NCBI GenBank assembly: GCA_949283145.1
Contig: CASDRL010000054.1
Coordinates: 1-50,018 of the forward strand
DNA from: an uncultured Clostridia bacterium
GTDB taxonomy: Bacteria > Bacillota > Clostridia > Christensenellales > CAG-917
DNA length: 50,018 bases
Reading direction: 5' to 3'
The notes under the pieces were generated by a model, which saw nothing but the letters and a program-made list of their open reading frames with translations, was not told the DNA's origin and searched no databases. The translations under genes and the position numbers were made by a program. Positions within the stretch are counted from its first letter, which is position 1, and the number at the start of each line of letters is the position of its first letter. Of the stretch, positions 14,480 to 28,500 are shown one piece after another.

Positions 14480-17400
14480 TCAGACTTTGACGACCAAGGT
14501 GGTGCCGGAAATGCCTGCCGGTACGCGCCTGCCGGTGCCGGACACATCCTCGGCCAACTGATCATAGGCGATCTTGTCGCCATCATCTGAATTGGTGTTG
14601 TTGGCCATGCCGGGCAGTCTTCCCGTGTCGCTCCAGTCGAGGACCTTGCCGGTGGCGTTCACCACAGCGCCGACATAGGGAGTGAGGATGTAGGTGACGC
14701 CGTTCCTGCCGCTGATCTCGGGCACCCGCACCTTGTCACCGGAGGGGTTGGACAGCGTGACGATGTAGTAGATGTTGCCGATGAACACTCTGCCGTACCA
14801 CACGATGTTGATGCCGCTCGTCTTGGTGGGAAGCCATTTCCCTGCCGAATCCGTGGCGATCGAGAACTCGGGCGTGCCGGTGGACGTGTCGTACGATCTT
14901 CCCGTGATGCTGACCTTGATGCGGACGCGCTGTCCGTTGCCGAGACGGAGCGTCGCCTCACCCGCGTCGGGATCGCCGTCCCTCGCGACCTCGTAGGTGA
15001 TGTTCTCCACCATGGGCATCGCCGCAGTGAGATAGGTGCTCGCGATCTGCTCGGTGCCGCCGGGGTTCCAGCCGGTGATGCTGCCGTCCTCGCCGAGCAC
15101 GGGAGTGCTCTTCGTGTAGGTGACCATCCAGGCGTTGGGCATCTTGAAGGTGTCGGGTTTGTACGGATCGATCACATAGTAGTCGAGCGCACCGTCTTTG
15201 ACCGCCAAGCCGAAGTTCGCGCTTTCGACGTCGGTGTCGAACGTGTAGCTCTTGCCGCCGGACACGACAGCGCCGCTGCCGCCGTTTGCGATCTTGTCAT
15301 ACTCTTGCAGCCCGGAGACGACCACTCTCGAGACGAGATAATCGATGGAGTAATCCTGCGCGTAGCCGTCGGGACCGGTGAGTCTTGCGACGAGGGAGAC
15401 CTTGCCGCCGAGATAGTTGACGCCCATGCCGGTGTACACCCAGGTGAGAGTGTAGCCGTCCGTGCCGTTCTTATCAAAGGTGACATCACCCTTGCCGTTG
15501 ATGTTGATGCTGACGGATGCGACTTTCTCCACATCCTGTTGCCAGACGGAGAGATCAAAGTTGAGCGGATCGATGTAAGTCTGCTCGCCCGCGCCGACTC
15601 TGCCCGTCGTGGGAAGAGCGTCGATGCCGTTCAGCGTTGCGCCTTCCGCGAAGGACCTGTCTTGGACGATGACGAACTCGCGGAGGGTGTAGCCCTGTGC
15701 GGGGATGATCGTCTCCGCTTTGTCGCCCTCCCCTTCCGTGACAGCGGGAAGGGTGATGCGCGCGTCGAACTTGCCGCCGCCGTAGCTGTTGCGGATGGCG
15801 CCGAGGTTGGACCAGGTGATCGCCACGCCCTCGATGACCGCGCCGTTAACGGTGTTGACGTCCGCCTTCACGGGGAAGTAGAGATAGGAGTCGATGACGA
15901 CGGAGCCGTCCGTCTCGGTGTGAGTCGTGAATGTGGCGTCGATGTCGTACATCTTGCCGTCCGCGTTGAAGGGGTCGAAGCTGAGCGCGGAACCCTTCCA
16001 GTTGTCGTTGAAGTAGTTGATGCCGTCGGTGTTGCCGGATTCGAAGTACGCCGCATAACTGCCCTGCTCATCGGGAGTGAAGGAGAGGCTTGCGACCCTG
16101 CCGCTCTCGATGTAGACGGGCATTTGCATCGTGCCCTTGAGCCCCGCGACCTCGACGTTGACGGTGGCGCGCCTGACGCCGCCGGAATAGTTGTACGCCA
16201 TGCCGGAGCAATCCCAGGTGAGCTGATCTCCCCTGAAGGTGTAGGACGCCGCATAGACGTAGACATAACCGCCGCCCTCTTCGCCGACATAGTTGCCGTC
16301 CTTGTCATAGGTGTGACCTTCGAGCAGCTGATAGGCGGGGGCGTCCATGCCGTCCGCGGTCTCGGTGTAGCTCGGGTCGTCCACGGGGACGAACCTGCCG
16401 TCGATGTAGACGGCGACGGAGCTTCCGACCGCCGTGTTGTCCACTCTCCACAGAGGAGTGAGCGCCTTGCCGTCCTTCTTCATGTTCTCGTAAGGCGCAA
16501 AGACCTGATAGGCGTCGTCAAGGTCGCCGTAGGCGATGTCGGAGCGCATGTTGCCCGCCTTGGCGCTGAGCCCGGAATACATGAAGTCGAGAGTGCCGCC
16601 GATCGCGCTGCCCGCGCCCGCGCTGTACGCCACGGACCACTTCAGCGCTTCGAGCGTGAGCGCGTCGCTGCCGGAAGCGGGCGCCGTGATCCCCTCAACG
16701 GAGAAGTCGAACGCTTTGACCATGCCGTCCGCGAAGGTGATCTCGATCCGCGCCTTGCCGTCCGGGAAGACCTCAGCCAGCTTGTAGGCATAGGGGTTCA
16801 TCACGGTGATGCCGGTGGGCATGAAGGTCTCACGCGAGTAGGACACTTCGATCACCTGACCGCCGTTCTCATACACATAGCGCCGCACCGTCTCGGAGAA
16901 GCGCCTGGTCTCGCTGACCTTCACATAGCCTGCGGGGAACAGGAGCTCCGTGCCGACGATGACGCGCTCGTTGACGATGACGGGCACCACCGCCTGCCAG
17001 AGGTTGCCCTCCGCATCCTTGAAGGTGGCGATGTTGTCGGAATATCTCACGCCCGCGAGCGGGAGCGCCGCGTCGAGAGCGAGCTTGTCGCTCCAGCTTA
17101 CGACGGTCATTGTTTCGGTGTCGCCCGCCTCGGTGACGACCTCGACGGAGCCGTCCACCGAGACGCGTCCGGTGCCTTCAAGGAAGGCGCCGAGGGTGCC
17201 GTAGGCGAGCGGATCGACCGCCATTGCGCGATAGCGCGGGTCGACGATCTTGGTGATGATGCCTGCGGTGCTGTTTTCGGGCGCAGAGCCGATGTCGCCC
17301 GCCGCGCCGTTCACATCCGCGTTGTCCGCGAGGGTGACGACGACATCGGTGTCGATGCGGTCGCCGCCGCTGGTGACGGAGAGACGCGCCACGTTGTAGC

Positions 17401-19530
17401 TGCGCTCGGTGTCATAGGCAAAGCCGTTCCAGTCGAACGCCGCGCGTTTGGTGGTGCCGTCGGAGTGCACCACGGAGCCGCTCTCGGGCATGGCGCCGTA
17501 GAGCTGCGCCGCGGTGGTTATCTCATAGGTCTGCACGCCGCCGTTGAGAGCGGTCGCGCTGCCGTCGGAGAATGAGTAGGTGTCGGGGGCGGTCTCCTCG
17601 CCGCCGTCGCCGCCGGGAGCCGCGGGCGAAGCCCAATCGAAGTCACCCTCCTCACCGATGGTGACGGTGACGGTGACGGGCTGCGCGACTTCACGGAGCA
17701 TACCCCTGTCGTTGATCTTTTCGACAAGAAGCTCGAAGGCTTGTTCCGCATCGGGGATGACCCACACGCCGTCCACTTGGATGAAGAAGTCGTCGCCGAA
17801 GCCGCGGACGAACTCGAGCTCGCTGCCGATGTCGGTGTAGCCGAACTCTCTCCACACGGAGAACCCGGTGACGTACATCGTGACGTCGACGGAGGTCTCC
17901 CTGCCCGCGCGCCTGGTCAGCGCCTCCTTGAGCGCGGTGAGATCCCAGCCCGCGACATTCCGACCGCGGAACGCATCGCCGCCGACAAAGGTGCCGCTGA
18001 TGGTGCCGAGACCTTTGAAGTAAGCCTCGAGCGCACCGAGGGTGCCTTCCAGCGACCCGTCGCCGCCGACGGTGCCGACCTTGGTGACGAGATCACTCCA
18101 GTTTTCGAACCTGGGTTCGCCGCTCGCGAAGGTCACTCCGTTGCCGTCGATGAGTTTGGACGGGATGTTGAGGGTGATCTCCTCGCTCTGAGTTGCGGAG
18201 AAGCCCCATTGATAGTTGAGGGTGACGGTGACTTCCTCGCCGCCGTGGGTGCCGTCCCAGCCGTAGTCCAGCCCGTTGAGATCCCACGAGAAGGTGCCCT
18301 TGGGCAGATCCAACGGGTCGTCGATGTCGGCGTTACCGTCGCGGAGCACGATGTAAGATGTGCCGCGCACCGTGACGGTCGCCATATTATCCCCCTTGGT
18401 GTAGGCGGTGTAGGCGGGATAGAGCGCCACGGTGTAGGTCACGGTGGTGGTGACATTGTCTGCCGTCGTAGTGCTGTCCTGGACGTTTATGTCGCAGAAT
18501 TCATAGCTCGCCGTCACGCCGGTGACATTGCCGTCCGCGTTCGTCGTCGTGGTGGTCTTGAGCATATAGACTTTGCTGCCCTGGCGGAGCACCGCGGTGA
18601 GCGGGTTGCCCTCCGCGTCCGTCCTCTGCGTGCCGAACACATAGCCGCCGCTATTGCCGAGCCCGATGTAGACGAGCTCCTCGGGCAGAGTCGCGTCCGC
18701 CGCCCAGCCGATGTTGACCGGGTCGCCCTTGCCGCCGTTCGAGACTTCATAGACGCCGTTGAAGGCTTGATCACCGGTGACATAGACGGGGATCGCCGCC
18801 ACGACGAGGTTCAAGGCATAGCCGTAGACATAGCCCGCCAGCCTGTTGTTGGCATCAAGCGCCGCAGGGCTGAAGTCCAGCGCGGAAGCGTCCCAGATGA
18901 TGGTGACGTTGTGCGTGCAGGCGGGGTCGACGAGGTTCACGGATGCAGTCCTGGGCAGGAACTCGAGCAGGAAGTTCGCCGTCAGGTGCTTGTTGGTCGT
19001 GTCGATGTCGGTGACGCCGCCGCTGCCGTTGTTCACTTGGAGTTTCGCCGCGCGCGTTGCGGGGTCGGTCACCACGATCTGAAGCTGATTGACAATGTAA
19101 GTGGTGCCGCCGATGTCGTTCGTCTTCAAAGCGCCGCCGTTGAGATTGAGCGCCTCTGCGAACTCCAGCAGCCCTTCTCCGGCATTCTCTCCGTTATTCC
19201 CGCCGTCCAGCAGGTTCCTGGGGTTGATGGCAAGCACATACGCCTCATGGAGACCTTTAGCATAGCAGTCATCGCTGCCGTCCTTGCCCCAGCCAATACC
19301 GTCGGGATCCTCACTATCCTCCGCAGCCGCTTTATACCAGATTTGACCCGTGATGGAAGAGCCTGCGTAATTGACGCCGCTCAGCGTCCTTCCGCCGCCC
19401 GCTTTCTCGGCATTGACCATGAGCTCGACCGCCTGGATGCCGGGCGCGATCTCTCTGTCGATGCCGTACATGCTCTCCTGCGGGTCGAGGTCGATGTAGA
19501 GGTTGAGGGAGGGGTTGGGTGCGTCGCTGT
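14480..19530 (-). repeat. C-terminal Ig-like repeat zone of the giant lipoprotein
   Basis: Protein-level repeats from about residue 6,280 to the end. Core motifs recur: IIWDASALDF (near 6,475), WDLNGLDYGWDGTHGG (near 6,700), FDWNGFAYDT (near 6,975), WDCSGMAYNYSGG (near 7,380), ITWSNLGAIRNSYGGG (near 7,515), WVYTGMGVNYLGG (near 7,640), IVWYGRVFIGNIYYI (near 7,855). Each is followed by a strand-rich stretch of 60-100 residues, as in bacterial Ig-like surface domains. Confidence 0.6.
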
Positions 19531-22500
19531 CGTAGTTCGCGAACGGAGGCAGGATGGACCCGATCAGCAGCGTGATGTTGCCAATGACTCGTTTAATGAC
19601 CCTCACAATAAGTCCATCAGTTATTCCCAATCCCGGCGAAACACTATCAAGGATTTCGTCAAGTTGAAGCACGTCACCCGACTCAAGCAACCAGACGCCG
19701 AGTGCATAGGGCAGCGACTTCGCATAGTAGCTCATCAGGCTGGACTTCTTCACCGTCTTCTGATGCTGCGTGAGAGTGTCGTTGTTGTCAATGGCGTCCA
19801 GCTCGCGGAAGAGGTTGGAGACCTGATATTGCCCTGCGCCCCCGTGCCTTGACATATTTGCTTCGCTCCCGCCCATGTCGGTGCCCCCGCCGTTATCCGT
19901 GCCGACGCCGAAGAATTGGGCGCCACTATAGGTGTCCGCCGCCTTCTGGATGAGCCCGAGCAGCATAGTGTAGAGATAGATCATCAGCTCGTTGTAGCCG
20001 TCCTTGGTGAACTCCACCTTGATGGAGATGAGGGAGGCGTCCGTGGCGGACTGATCCGATGTGCTCGTGTCCTTCATTGTGCTGAGGTAGGGCTGATAAC
20101 CGTTCTTGTTGAAGAGGTTGACCTCCACCTTGTTGACAAGCCCCTCGAGCGAGAGCGCGGTTCCGTACTGCCTCTCGTAGTGCGGGTCGGGGCCGTTCTC
20201 CTCTTGAGATGTCACATTGCCGTTCCACGGCTGTGTCATGTCGGAATAGCTATACGTCGCGGGTCCGTGCGAATCCGCGGGGATGATGCTCTTGTCGATC
20301 TCCGCCGCAGCCGCCGCGTCGGCGCCGTCGGATGCCGCCGTCGCCATGGGATTGTCGTAGTCCCACATCCCGTTGTCCGCGTCGGAATAGGCAAGTCCGC
20401 CCAGCATTGCAGCAAGACCGAGCATGCTGCCAACGTCCAATCCGTTGACATTTTCCAAAATACTGTCTGTTATACCCGGGTATTCGACCCCGAGAATTGC
20501 TATACTACCGACATCGACATTATCGATGCACAGGCTGCCGTTGCCGAATTGTACGGTGAGCGACACCTGTCTGTCGTTGCTCTCCTGCATCTCGGGATGC
20601 ATACCGACCGCGCCCAGCACGAGCATGAATCCTTGCGCACCGTTCTGACCGTAGGAGGTGAACTCGTTCGTGCCCTTCAGGGTGACGCTGCTCTTTCTGT
20701 TGGTCCAGACCCAGTTCCAGTCGTTGTCGCCGGTCGATTGCACACCGGACACGCCGCGCTTGTCCACGCTGAGCGCGAGGTTGGCTTTGAGGCCGTCCAG
20801 GATGTTGGTGAGCAGGGTCATCGTGCCCGCAGTCTTGGAGTAGGTCAAGCCCGCGAATTGCGTCCTCACTCTGCCGACGAGGTCTTCGACGTCCAGAGAG
20901 TTCTCCAGCGCGAGTTGGATGTCGCCGATGGAGACGGTGGCGCCGGTGCCCGCGCTGTCGAGCACTGCGTCGAGGGTGATTGAGTTGATGGTCGCCTCAC
21001 CGAAGCTGAGCCCCAGCACAATTTCCTGCACGTCGGGCAGGCTGCTGATGCCTGATTCCGCAAGAGTGTCGCCGAGCATGCCGAACACGGTGTCGATGAG
21101 CGCCTTGTAGATGTTGATGCCGATGTAGTTCTCCGCAAGGTCGATGCCGAGCGCGACGCTCACGGTCTCACCCGCCTGAGCTTCGCCGCCCGTCTCGTCG
21201 CCTTCCGCAGCGGAGATGGCGCCGGAGGCTATGTTCTGCTGCTCATAAGCGAAGCCGACATTGGCGCCGAGCAAGCCCGCGATGCCCTGGAATTTGATCT
21301 TGCCCAGCCCCAAGCCGCTTGCGTCGATGTAGATCGCGTCGCTGAACGCCTTGACATTGCCCGTGATGCCGGAGCCGGCGCGCAGTTCATAGACATTGCC
21401 GGCGTTGACCAGCCTGGAGGAGCCGAGATAGTACACCTCGAGGATGGTGGTGTCGAAGGGCGCGCCCAGCGTGACCGCGACGCGGAGGTCGCTGAACAGG
21501 ATGCCGCCGATGCCGGACGCGATGATGGCGCCGAGGTTGATGTCCGCCTCAAGCTCGATGCCGAGGTCGATCGCGCCGGAAGCGAAGGTCGCCTCGATCA
21601 TCGTCGTGCGGTAATATTGCTTACCGCTCTCGAACACGGTTACGGTGGTCGCATAGCCGTCTGCCGTCTTGGCATAATAGCCGCTGCCGTCCGCCGCGAC
21701 CTTGCCCACTTCGGTGTAGACGGTGGCGCCCGCCTCGTCCGTGCCTTGGGTGTAGATGGGCCCGCCGTATGCGTTGTATTCGCTGTCGGACGGGTCGTAT
21801 GCCGACACGAAGAAGCCCGTGCCGCCCAGCATGTCGGTGAGCAAGCCGATCACCCAGCCCGCGAGCGAGTTGTCATATTTCTCTCCGTCATCGGGAGACA
21901 GCCCTTCGCTGGTCATGGAGATGCTGACGTCCGCCGTCGCGGAGAGCGTGAAGTCGTCCGAGATCTCGCCCGTCGCGACGTCGAAGATCGGCTTGTACTC
22001 TTTCTCCAACGTCTTGGTGATGTAGTCGGAGGTGTAGAGCTTCGCGGTGCCGATGTTGACCCTTGTCACGTCGATGGACACGCCGAAGTCCTCGGACATC
22101 TTGAAGCCCAGCGAGAACATGCTGCCGTCTTCCTTGTCGCCGAACGATTCGATGCGGATGTCGCCCAGGTCGGGCAGATCGATGTCGATCGCCACATCGG
22201 GGTTGTCCGCGCTCACCTTCGCGAGGATGGCTTCCACCGCCGCGAGCGTCAGCTGCAGCGAGAAGTAGCCGGGGTTGATCATCGCCGCCAGATAGGCATA
22301 GCTGTGCAGCGTCATGTCCGCCGTGTCGGAGACGGACGCGATCGTCGCCGCAGAGTCGCTGCCCTGTGCGGTGGTGCCGAACAAGCCGCCGAGCGCTTCG
22401 CTCAGAAGTTCCTTGATGCCGAGGCTGCTGATCTTAGCCTTGACGGTGGGCCCGAGCACGCCGCTGAGGTCGATGTAGATGCCGTCGTCCGCGAGGATGA

Positions 22501-25500
22501 CGCCGAGGAGCTTGGTCGCAGTGTTGTCGTCCGTCATGGAGTTGCGCATGACCTGGAGCTCCGCCTGCAGCTCGCCCGTGAAGTCGAAGTAGGCGTCAAG
22601 CAGCACGGTGAAGTACGCCTTCTCGTCGCTGCCGAAGTCGCCCGTGATGTTGATGGCAAGGTCGGAGCCGACAAGGTTCACGCCGCCGAGCAGTTCCTTC
22701 ACGGCGTCGAGCCCGAAGATGAGGTCCACAAGCTCGCCCATGTTGATGCCCGCGCCCGCGTTGCCCCAGAAGCCGACTTCGATCTCCGTGCTCAGCCTGA
22801 TGCCGGATGTCTTTTCGTCCGTCGTGCCGGAGGGGATCAGGCTCGTGAAGCCGTCGATGTCCTCGCTCTCCGCGGAGAAGGGACGGTTGACCGTGATGCC
22901 GAGGTCGCCGAGCTCGATCGCGATGGTGACATCGCCGAGCGAGACGTACTCGCCCACGACCTTGGACGCGTCGAGGTCATACCTCTGCTCCGCCGGGACT
23001 GCGTCCGCCTGAAGCCCTGTGAGCCTGCAATAGGACGCGATGGGCATGAACTTGTCCGCATAGGTCGTCTTGCTCTCGCCCGCGAACTCGTAATAGGAGA
23101 GACCTTCGTACTTTTCGACGTCCGCCGCCGAGACCAGGACATAGCTGCCGCTGTTGCTCTGCGTGAAGGCGCCGCTATCCACATAGGATTCTTTATAGTC
23201 CACCTCCGCGAAGACGGGGTTGCCGTCCGCGTCGATGCGGGTGAGCTCATAGCGGGTGCCCAGCCACACTTTCTCCGGCGAGACGTATGCCGCGATGGCG
23301 TATTCGGGCGTGGAGATGATGACGTCTTTGCCGCCCTGGGTGTAGATGGTGTTGCCGTCCTCGTCCTTGTCCGCGGTCACGCGCAGCGAGCCGACGAACT
23401 CGTCGAGGTTGCCTTCATTGATGCCGTAGACCTTCTCGTCTGCGAGCATGCCGTTCAGCGCCGCGTTGGAGCTCTTGCCGTCGAGTGCCTTGACCAGCTC
23501 GTCATAAGCCACATAGTCGTCAAAGCCGCCTCTCACGCCGAGCTGCACCTGCAGGCTGAGCGCGCCGTTGCCGAAGAGCAGGTTGACGCCGCTGGTGTCG
23601 CTGCCGCCCGTCATCGTGAAGGTGGGCAGCAGATCGAGCTGATCATCCTTGAACTCGGGCACTGCCGCCCTGATGAGCTCCGCAATGATGTTCTCCGTGA
23701 TGCCGACGGAGATCATGTCATGCGCAAACAGCACCTGACCGAGGATGAGATCCAGCACTCCCCAGATGTCCTCGGAGAGGAGACCCGTGGTGTTGTTCCC
23801 GATGTCGATGATGATGCCGCCGTCGGCTGCGATCGACGCGCCGCTTTCCGCTTCCGCCGCCTGTGCGTTGAGGAGCAGCTCGCTGAGGCTGATCATGTTC
23901 TCGATCTTGATGCCCTGCGCGAAGAAGTCGCCGTATTCGCCCGTCAGCCCCGTCACCGTGCCCAGATCTTCCGCGATGAGATAGATGTTGAGGAAGAGAT
24001 CGTCGGTGTCGGAGATCTCCACCCACAATTTGATGGGTTCTGCCCCTGTGATCTTCTCGCCGAAGAAGTTGGTGTTGATGGAGATCTCCATATACACCTT
24101 CGCTCCGCGCAGGATGACGGGCAGGATCTCCATCACGTTCACTTCCCCGCCGCCGAGCAGCTCGGGCAGCATCCCGATGAGACCGCTCGCGTTGATCTGC
24201 AGGGCGAGGTCGACTTCAAGACCGATCGCGGACACGAATTCCGCACTGTTGAGCGCCATGGAGGCGATCAGCATGGAGAAGTAGTTGTTGTCGCTGCCGC
24301 TCACCGCCATCAGCTCGGACATCTGGCGCGTCCAGTTGAGCGCGTCGCTGAGAGTCAGATCCAGCTTGAGAGTGCCGCCGAGCTCGATGGTGCTGAGACC
24401 GGAGGACTGCAAGCCTCCCACGACGACGCCGAGGATGTCCACCGCACCGCACACGGTGCAGATGTGATCCTCGCCATAGGTGTGGGTGGTGTGCCCTTCG
24501 ACTTCCTTGGTCTCCGCATTGAGCAGAGTGCCGAGGTCAAGACCGAGCAGGGTCTGGTAGTTGCCGAAGACCTCGCTCTTCATATAGGTGCCGTTGCCTT
24601 CGGGCATGTAGTAGGTGTCTGCCGCAAGGACGCTCGTGCCGTAGTCGCCGAACTGAGTCTCAAATCCCGACGCACCTTTCGCCGCCGAGATGAGGACGTA
24701 TGCCCTCGCCGTGCCGTCCGCCTGCCCGACGCCTTCGCCGTACGAGATGAAGGGCTCGCTGTTCCTCACCGAGGAGAGATCCGTACCGGCGTTTACCCAC
24801 CGACCGTTGCCGGTGTTTGCGATATACTGATAGTACACCAGCTGCAAGCCGTTGTCGGTCGCCCATTTGTAGTCTGCCTCGTCGCGCAGCTGGATGTAGC
24901 CTGTCCTCTGCGTGCCGCCCGGGATCGCCATATAACGCTCGTTCGCGTCGACGCCCGCTCTCGCCGTGCTGTCGGACAGCGCGATGTATCTCGTGCCGTC
25001 GTCAAGGACATAGACTGCGCCGCCGCCTTTCACGATATCCTGCGCTTCGCCGAGGTCGACCGCTTCATATTCCTTGCCCGTGGTGGGCTTATAGTAGGTG
25101 CCCTCTTCCGCCGCCAGGACTTCTTCGCCGTCCGCGCGGGAGAACATGCTGTGATAGTAGATGTAGTCGTTGACCTTCGCCGCCAGGTTCGCCGCGGACA
25201 CCTCTTCATAGTCGGCAAGCGCGCCGAAGCCGATCTGCAGACCGGTGGTCGGATCGTCCGTGCCGAAGAGGTTCAGCGTCAGCCCGAGGTCGAGCAGCCC
25301 GTTGCCCTCGCTGTCGTGCAGCGTCGCGCCGACGGTGAGGTCGTAAGGCGCCGCGCTGATGTCAACGCCCACGGAAATGTTGGGCATCATCTCGTCCAAA
25401 GTGGCGGAGATGTCGGGTGCGATCATGCCGAGGACGAGCTTGAGGAAGCCCGCGCTCGCCTGCAACGCGATCTTGCGGGAGAACACGCTGAGCAGCACCG

Positions 25501-28500
25501 TCGCCGTGTCGGGATCGCCGACATCGACGCCCTCCGTCGCCGTCACTGCCTCGGAACCGCCTTCGCCCTCGCCGAACAGACCGCTCATCACTTTGTCGTT
25601 GAGCAGATCTTCCAGCGTGTAGGCGCTGAGGTCCACCTTCACTTTCGCGGTGGGCCCGAGGATCCAGCTCAGGTCTGCGTAAAGCGCCGCGCCCTCCGTG
25701 CGGTCATCCTCGATATTGTTGTTGTCGATGTTGAGCTTGTCGCTCATGTAGTAGAGACCGAGCACGTGCGTGAGCGCACCGTCGTCGGCTGTCGTCTCCG
25801 TGTTGACGCCGGATTCCGTGCGCCACAGGTCGATGGCAAGCTCCAGACCCGCAATGTACGGAGTCCAGTTGTCCTCGGAAGGATAAGCGATCTTGACCGT
25901 CGCGCGGATCTCGAAGGGAAGCACCGCGTTGTAGCCGTCGCCCACCTTGAACAGCGCGTCCATGGAGCCGAGGATCGCCCCCAGCACTTCGCCCACCTCG
26001 GCGCTGTCCGCCTTCACGGCATAGTACTGTTTGAGCCCGCCGTGCACGCTCGCGTCGTACTTGACGTACTCTCCTCTCACCAGCACGTAGGTGTCGCCGG
26101 TGTAGGCGCCCATCGTCTCCTCATCCCAGCTCTCCGCCTCGATGTAGGTAACGTGCTGGCTCAGAGAGATGGAGCCGCGGACTGCAAGGCTGATGTAGTA
26201 CAGCTCGCCCGTGTCGCCGTAATTGATGTACGAACCGTTGTAGTAAAGGATGTTGCCTTCGTCGTCGGTGTCGTAGTTGCTCTTCAGATAGTCGGCAAAG
26301 CCGCTCTCCTCGCCGCCGTACAGCTCTCTCGCCGCGGACACGGAGGTGAATTTGCCGGTGGACGCACTGTGCACGAAGGTGAAGTCGTCCCTCTTGTAGA
26401 CCGCGCCGGTGTAGCCGTCGGGCTTCTCGGTGACGAGAGTGCCGTCCTTGCTCACGTAATACTCGGTGTCGTCCGAACCGGGCGTGTAGGTCGTGGCGTG
26501 GTCGAAGTCTGCGCGGAACTCGGGCACCGTGACCAGCGAAGTGGTCTCCTGACGCTCGAAGTCGCCGTTGCCCTTGCCGACATACTTGTACGCCGTCCTG
26601 TAAACGGTCCTCTTGTAGACGTCCTTCTCCGCGATGGCGACGTTCACCTTGAAACCTTCACCCTCCGCCGTGACGTTGAGATAGTAATCGCCGGTGTACG
26701 GATCGTTGAGGAAGGTCTGCCATTCGTCGCCGGTCGCGACGTCGTTAAAGGTGCCGTTCGCGTACTTCAGCACGCTGCCCTGCGCGATCTGATAATAGTG
26801 ACCGCGATAGTAGAGATAATAGATGCCGTCGTCAAAGGTCTTGCTGTTTGCGGGGTCGTAAGCCACGCCGTCGTTTGCGGGATCAAGGACATAGCTGCCG
26901 CCTTCCTGCTCGTAATAGACATATTCCGCACCGGCGGTCTCGGGCAGGTTGATGTTGAGGGAGAGGTTGTGGCCCCACAGCCAGATGTTCGCCTCGATGA
27001 AGGGCTTCTTCTCCTCTGCGGGATAGACGACATAGATGCTGCCGCCGGTGGCGAGCTCGGCATAGCCGTCGCCGTCCGTGTCGCCCTCTTCCGCCGCGTA
27101 ACCCTTGTCGGTGGAACCTTCTCCGACATACACATAGAACTTGTAGGTGCCGATGAGAGCCCCATTGCCGAGGTCGCCCGCATCGGTGTAGCGTTCCGCA
27201 CGCACCCAATCGGTGTTGGACGCCTCGGAAGCGAGCTTCTTCTCTCCGCCCACGTTGAGGTAGACGTCGATGGGCGTGATGTTGTAGTATTCGCCCTCAT
27301 ATTCCTCGACTTGCGCCGCCGTCATGTCGGAACGGAGCTCGTAGATCTCGCCGTTCAGCCAATACATGCCGTCCTCTGCCGGCGTGATGGCGAAGCGGGT
27401 GTCGGAGAACTCGATCTGTTCCGTCGTAGCCTCGTCGAGAGATTTGTAGAGATAGTTGTTGACGTCGACGTTGATGCCGAGGTAGGACTGCTCGAACTCT
27501 TCGCCCAGGGTGAAGTCGCCCGTGAGCAGGAGCAGGAGCTGATCCACAAAGTCGGTCTGCAGCATCACCCTGATGTAGGTGGACGTGATGCGCGCGCCGA
27601 ACACGAACGCACGGATGTACGCCGCGATCTCTTCGCTGAGCAGCGGCAGAGAGTCGGAGAGACTGACATCGTCGCCGAAGAGGGTGCCGAGGTCGTAAGG
27701 CAGCGAGAAGCTCGAGCCCGAACCCTCGTCGTCGCCCGCCGCGGTGACCGCCTCGCTGAAATCGATGGCGAGCTCTCCGCCCATCTGCTTACCGATGAAC
27801 TCAAACATCTCGGTGATGTTGAGATAGACGCCGGGCTGACCCAGATAGCTGAGGTCGACATACAGTCCCGCGAACTCGCGCACTCTGTTGCCGTTTTCGT
27901 CCGGATAGAGGAAGGACACGTCGCGGGTGTATCTGCCGTGCGTGGCGGCGTTGTAGTCGTCTATCTCGCTGATGAGCATATAGCCGTCCTTCTCGCCGTC
28001 GTTGTCATCCTCGATGCCGACATAGCCGTAGGTGCCGTCCTCGGACGCGAAGTAGTGCGAATAGCGCTGCATCCCTGCGATGTCGTCGTTGTCCGCGCTC
28101 CATTCGGTGCCCTCATTGTCGCCGAGGGTGAAGTACACGCCGAGCATGGTGTGCTCGGGCACGCCGTCGTTGGAGACGGTGGAGATCTCCACGGACGCGT
28201 TGACGAAGTTGAAGAAGTCCTCAAGACCGAGGAGGTCGTTCACGTTCGCGTCGACGTAATAGATGCTGCCTTCCGCATTGGGCACCTTCTTGGCGCCGAT
28301 GAGGCTGCGGATGACGTTGATGAAGGTGATGAGGTCGATGTCGCCGGTGAGGCTGTCGAGCGGAGTCCTGCCATCGCCGTCCTCATAGCTCAGATCGTAC
28401 TGAGCCGCAAGGCTGCGCAGGTAGTTGATGAACGCGCCCAGCTTGAACTCCAGCGACACGGTGACGTTGAGGTCGCGGAGGATGTCCTCGTCCGCCAGCT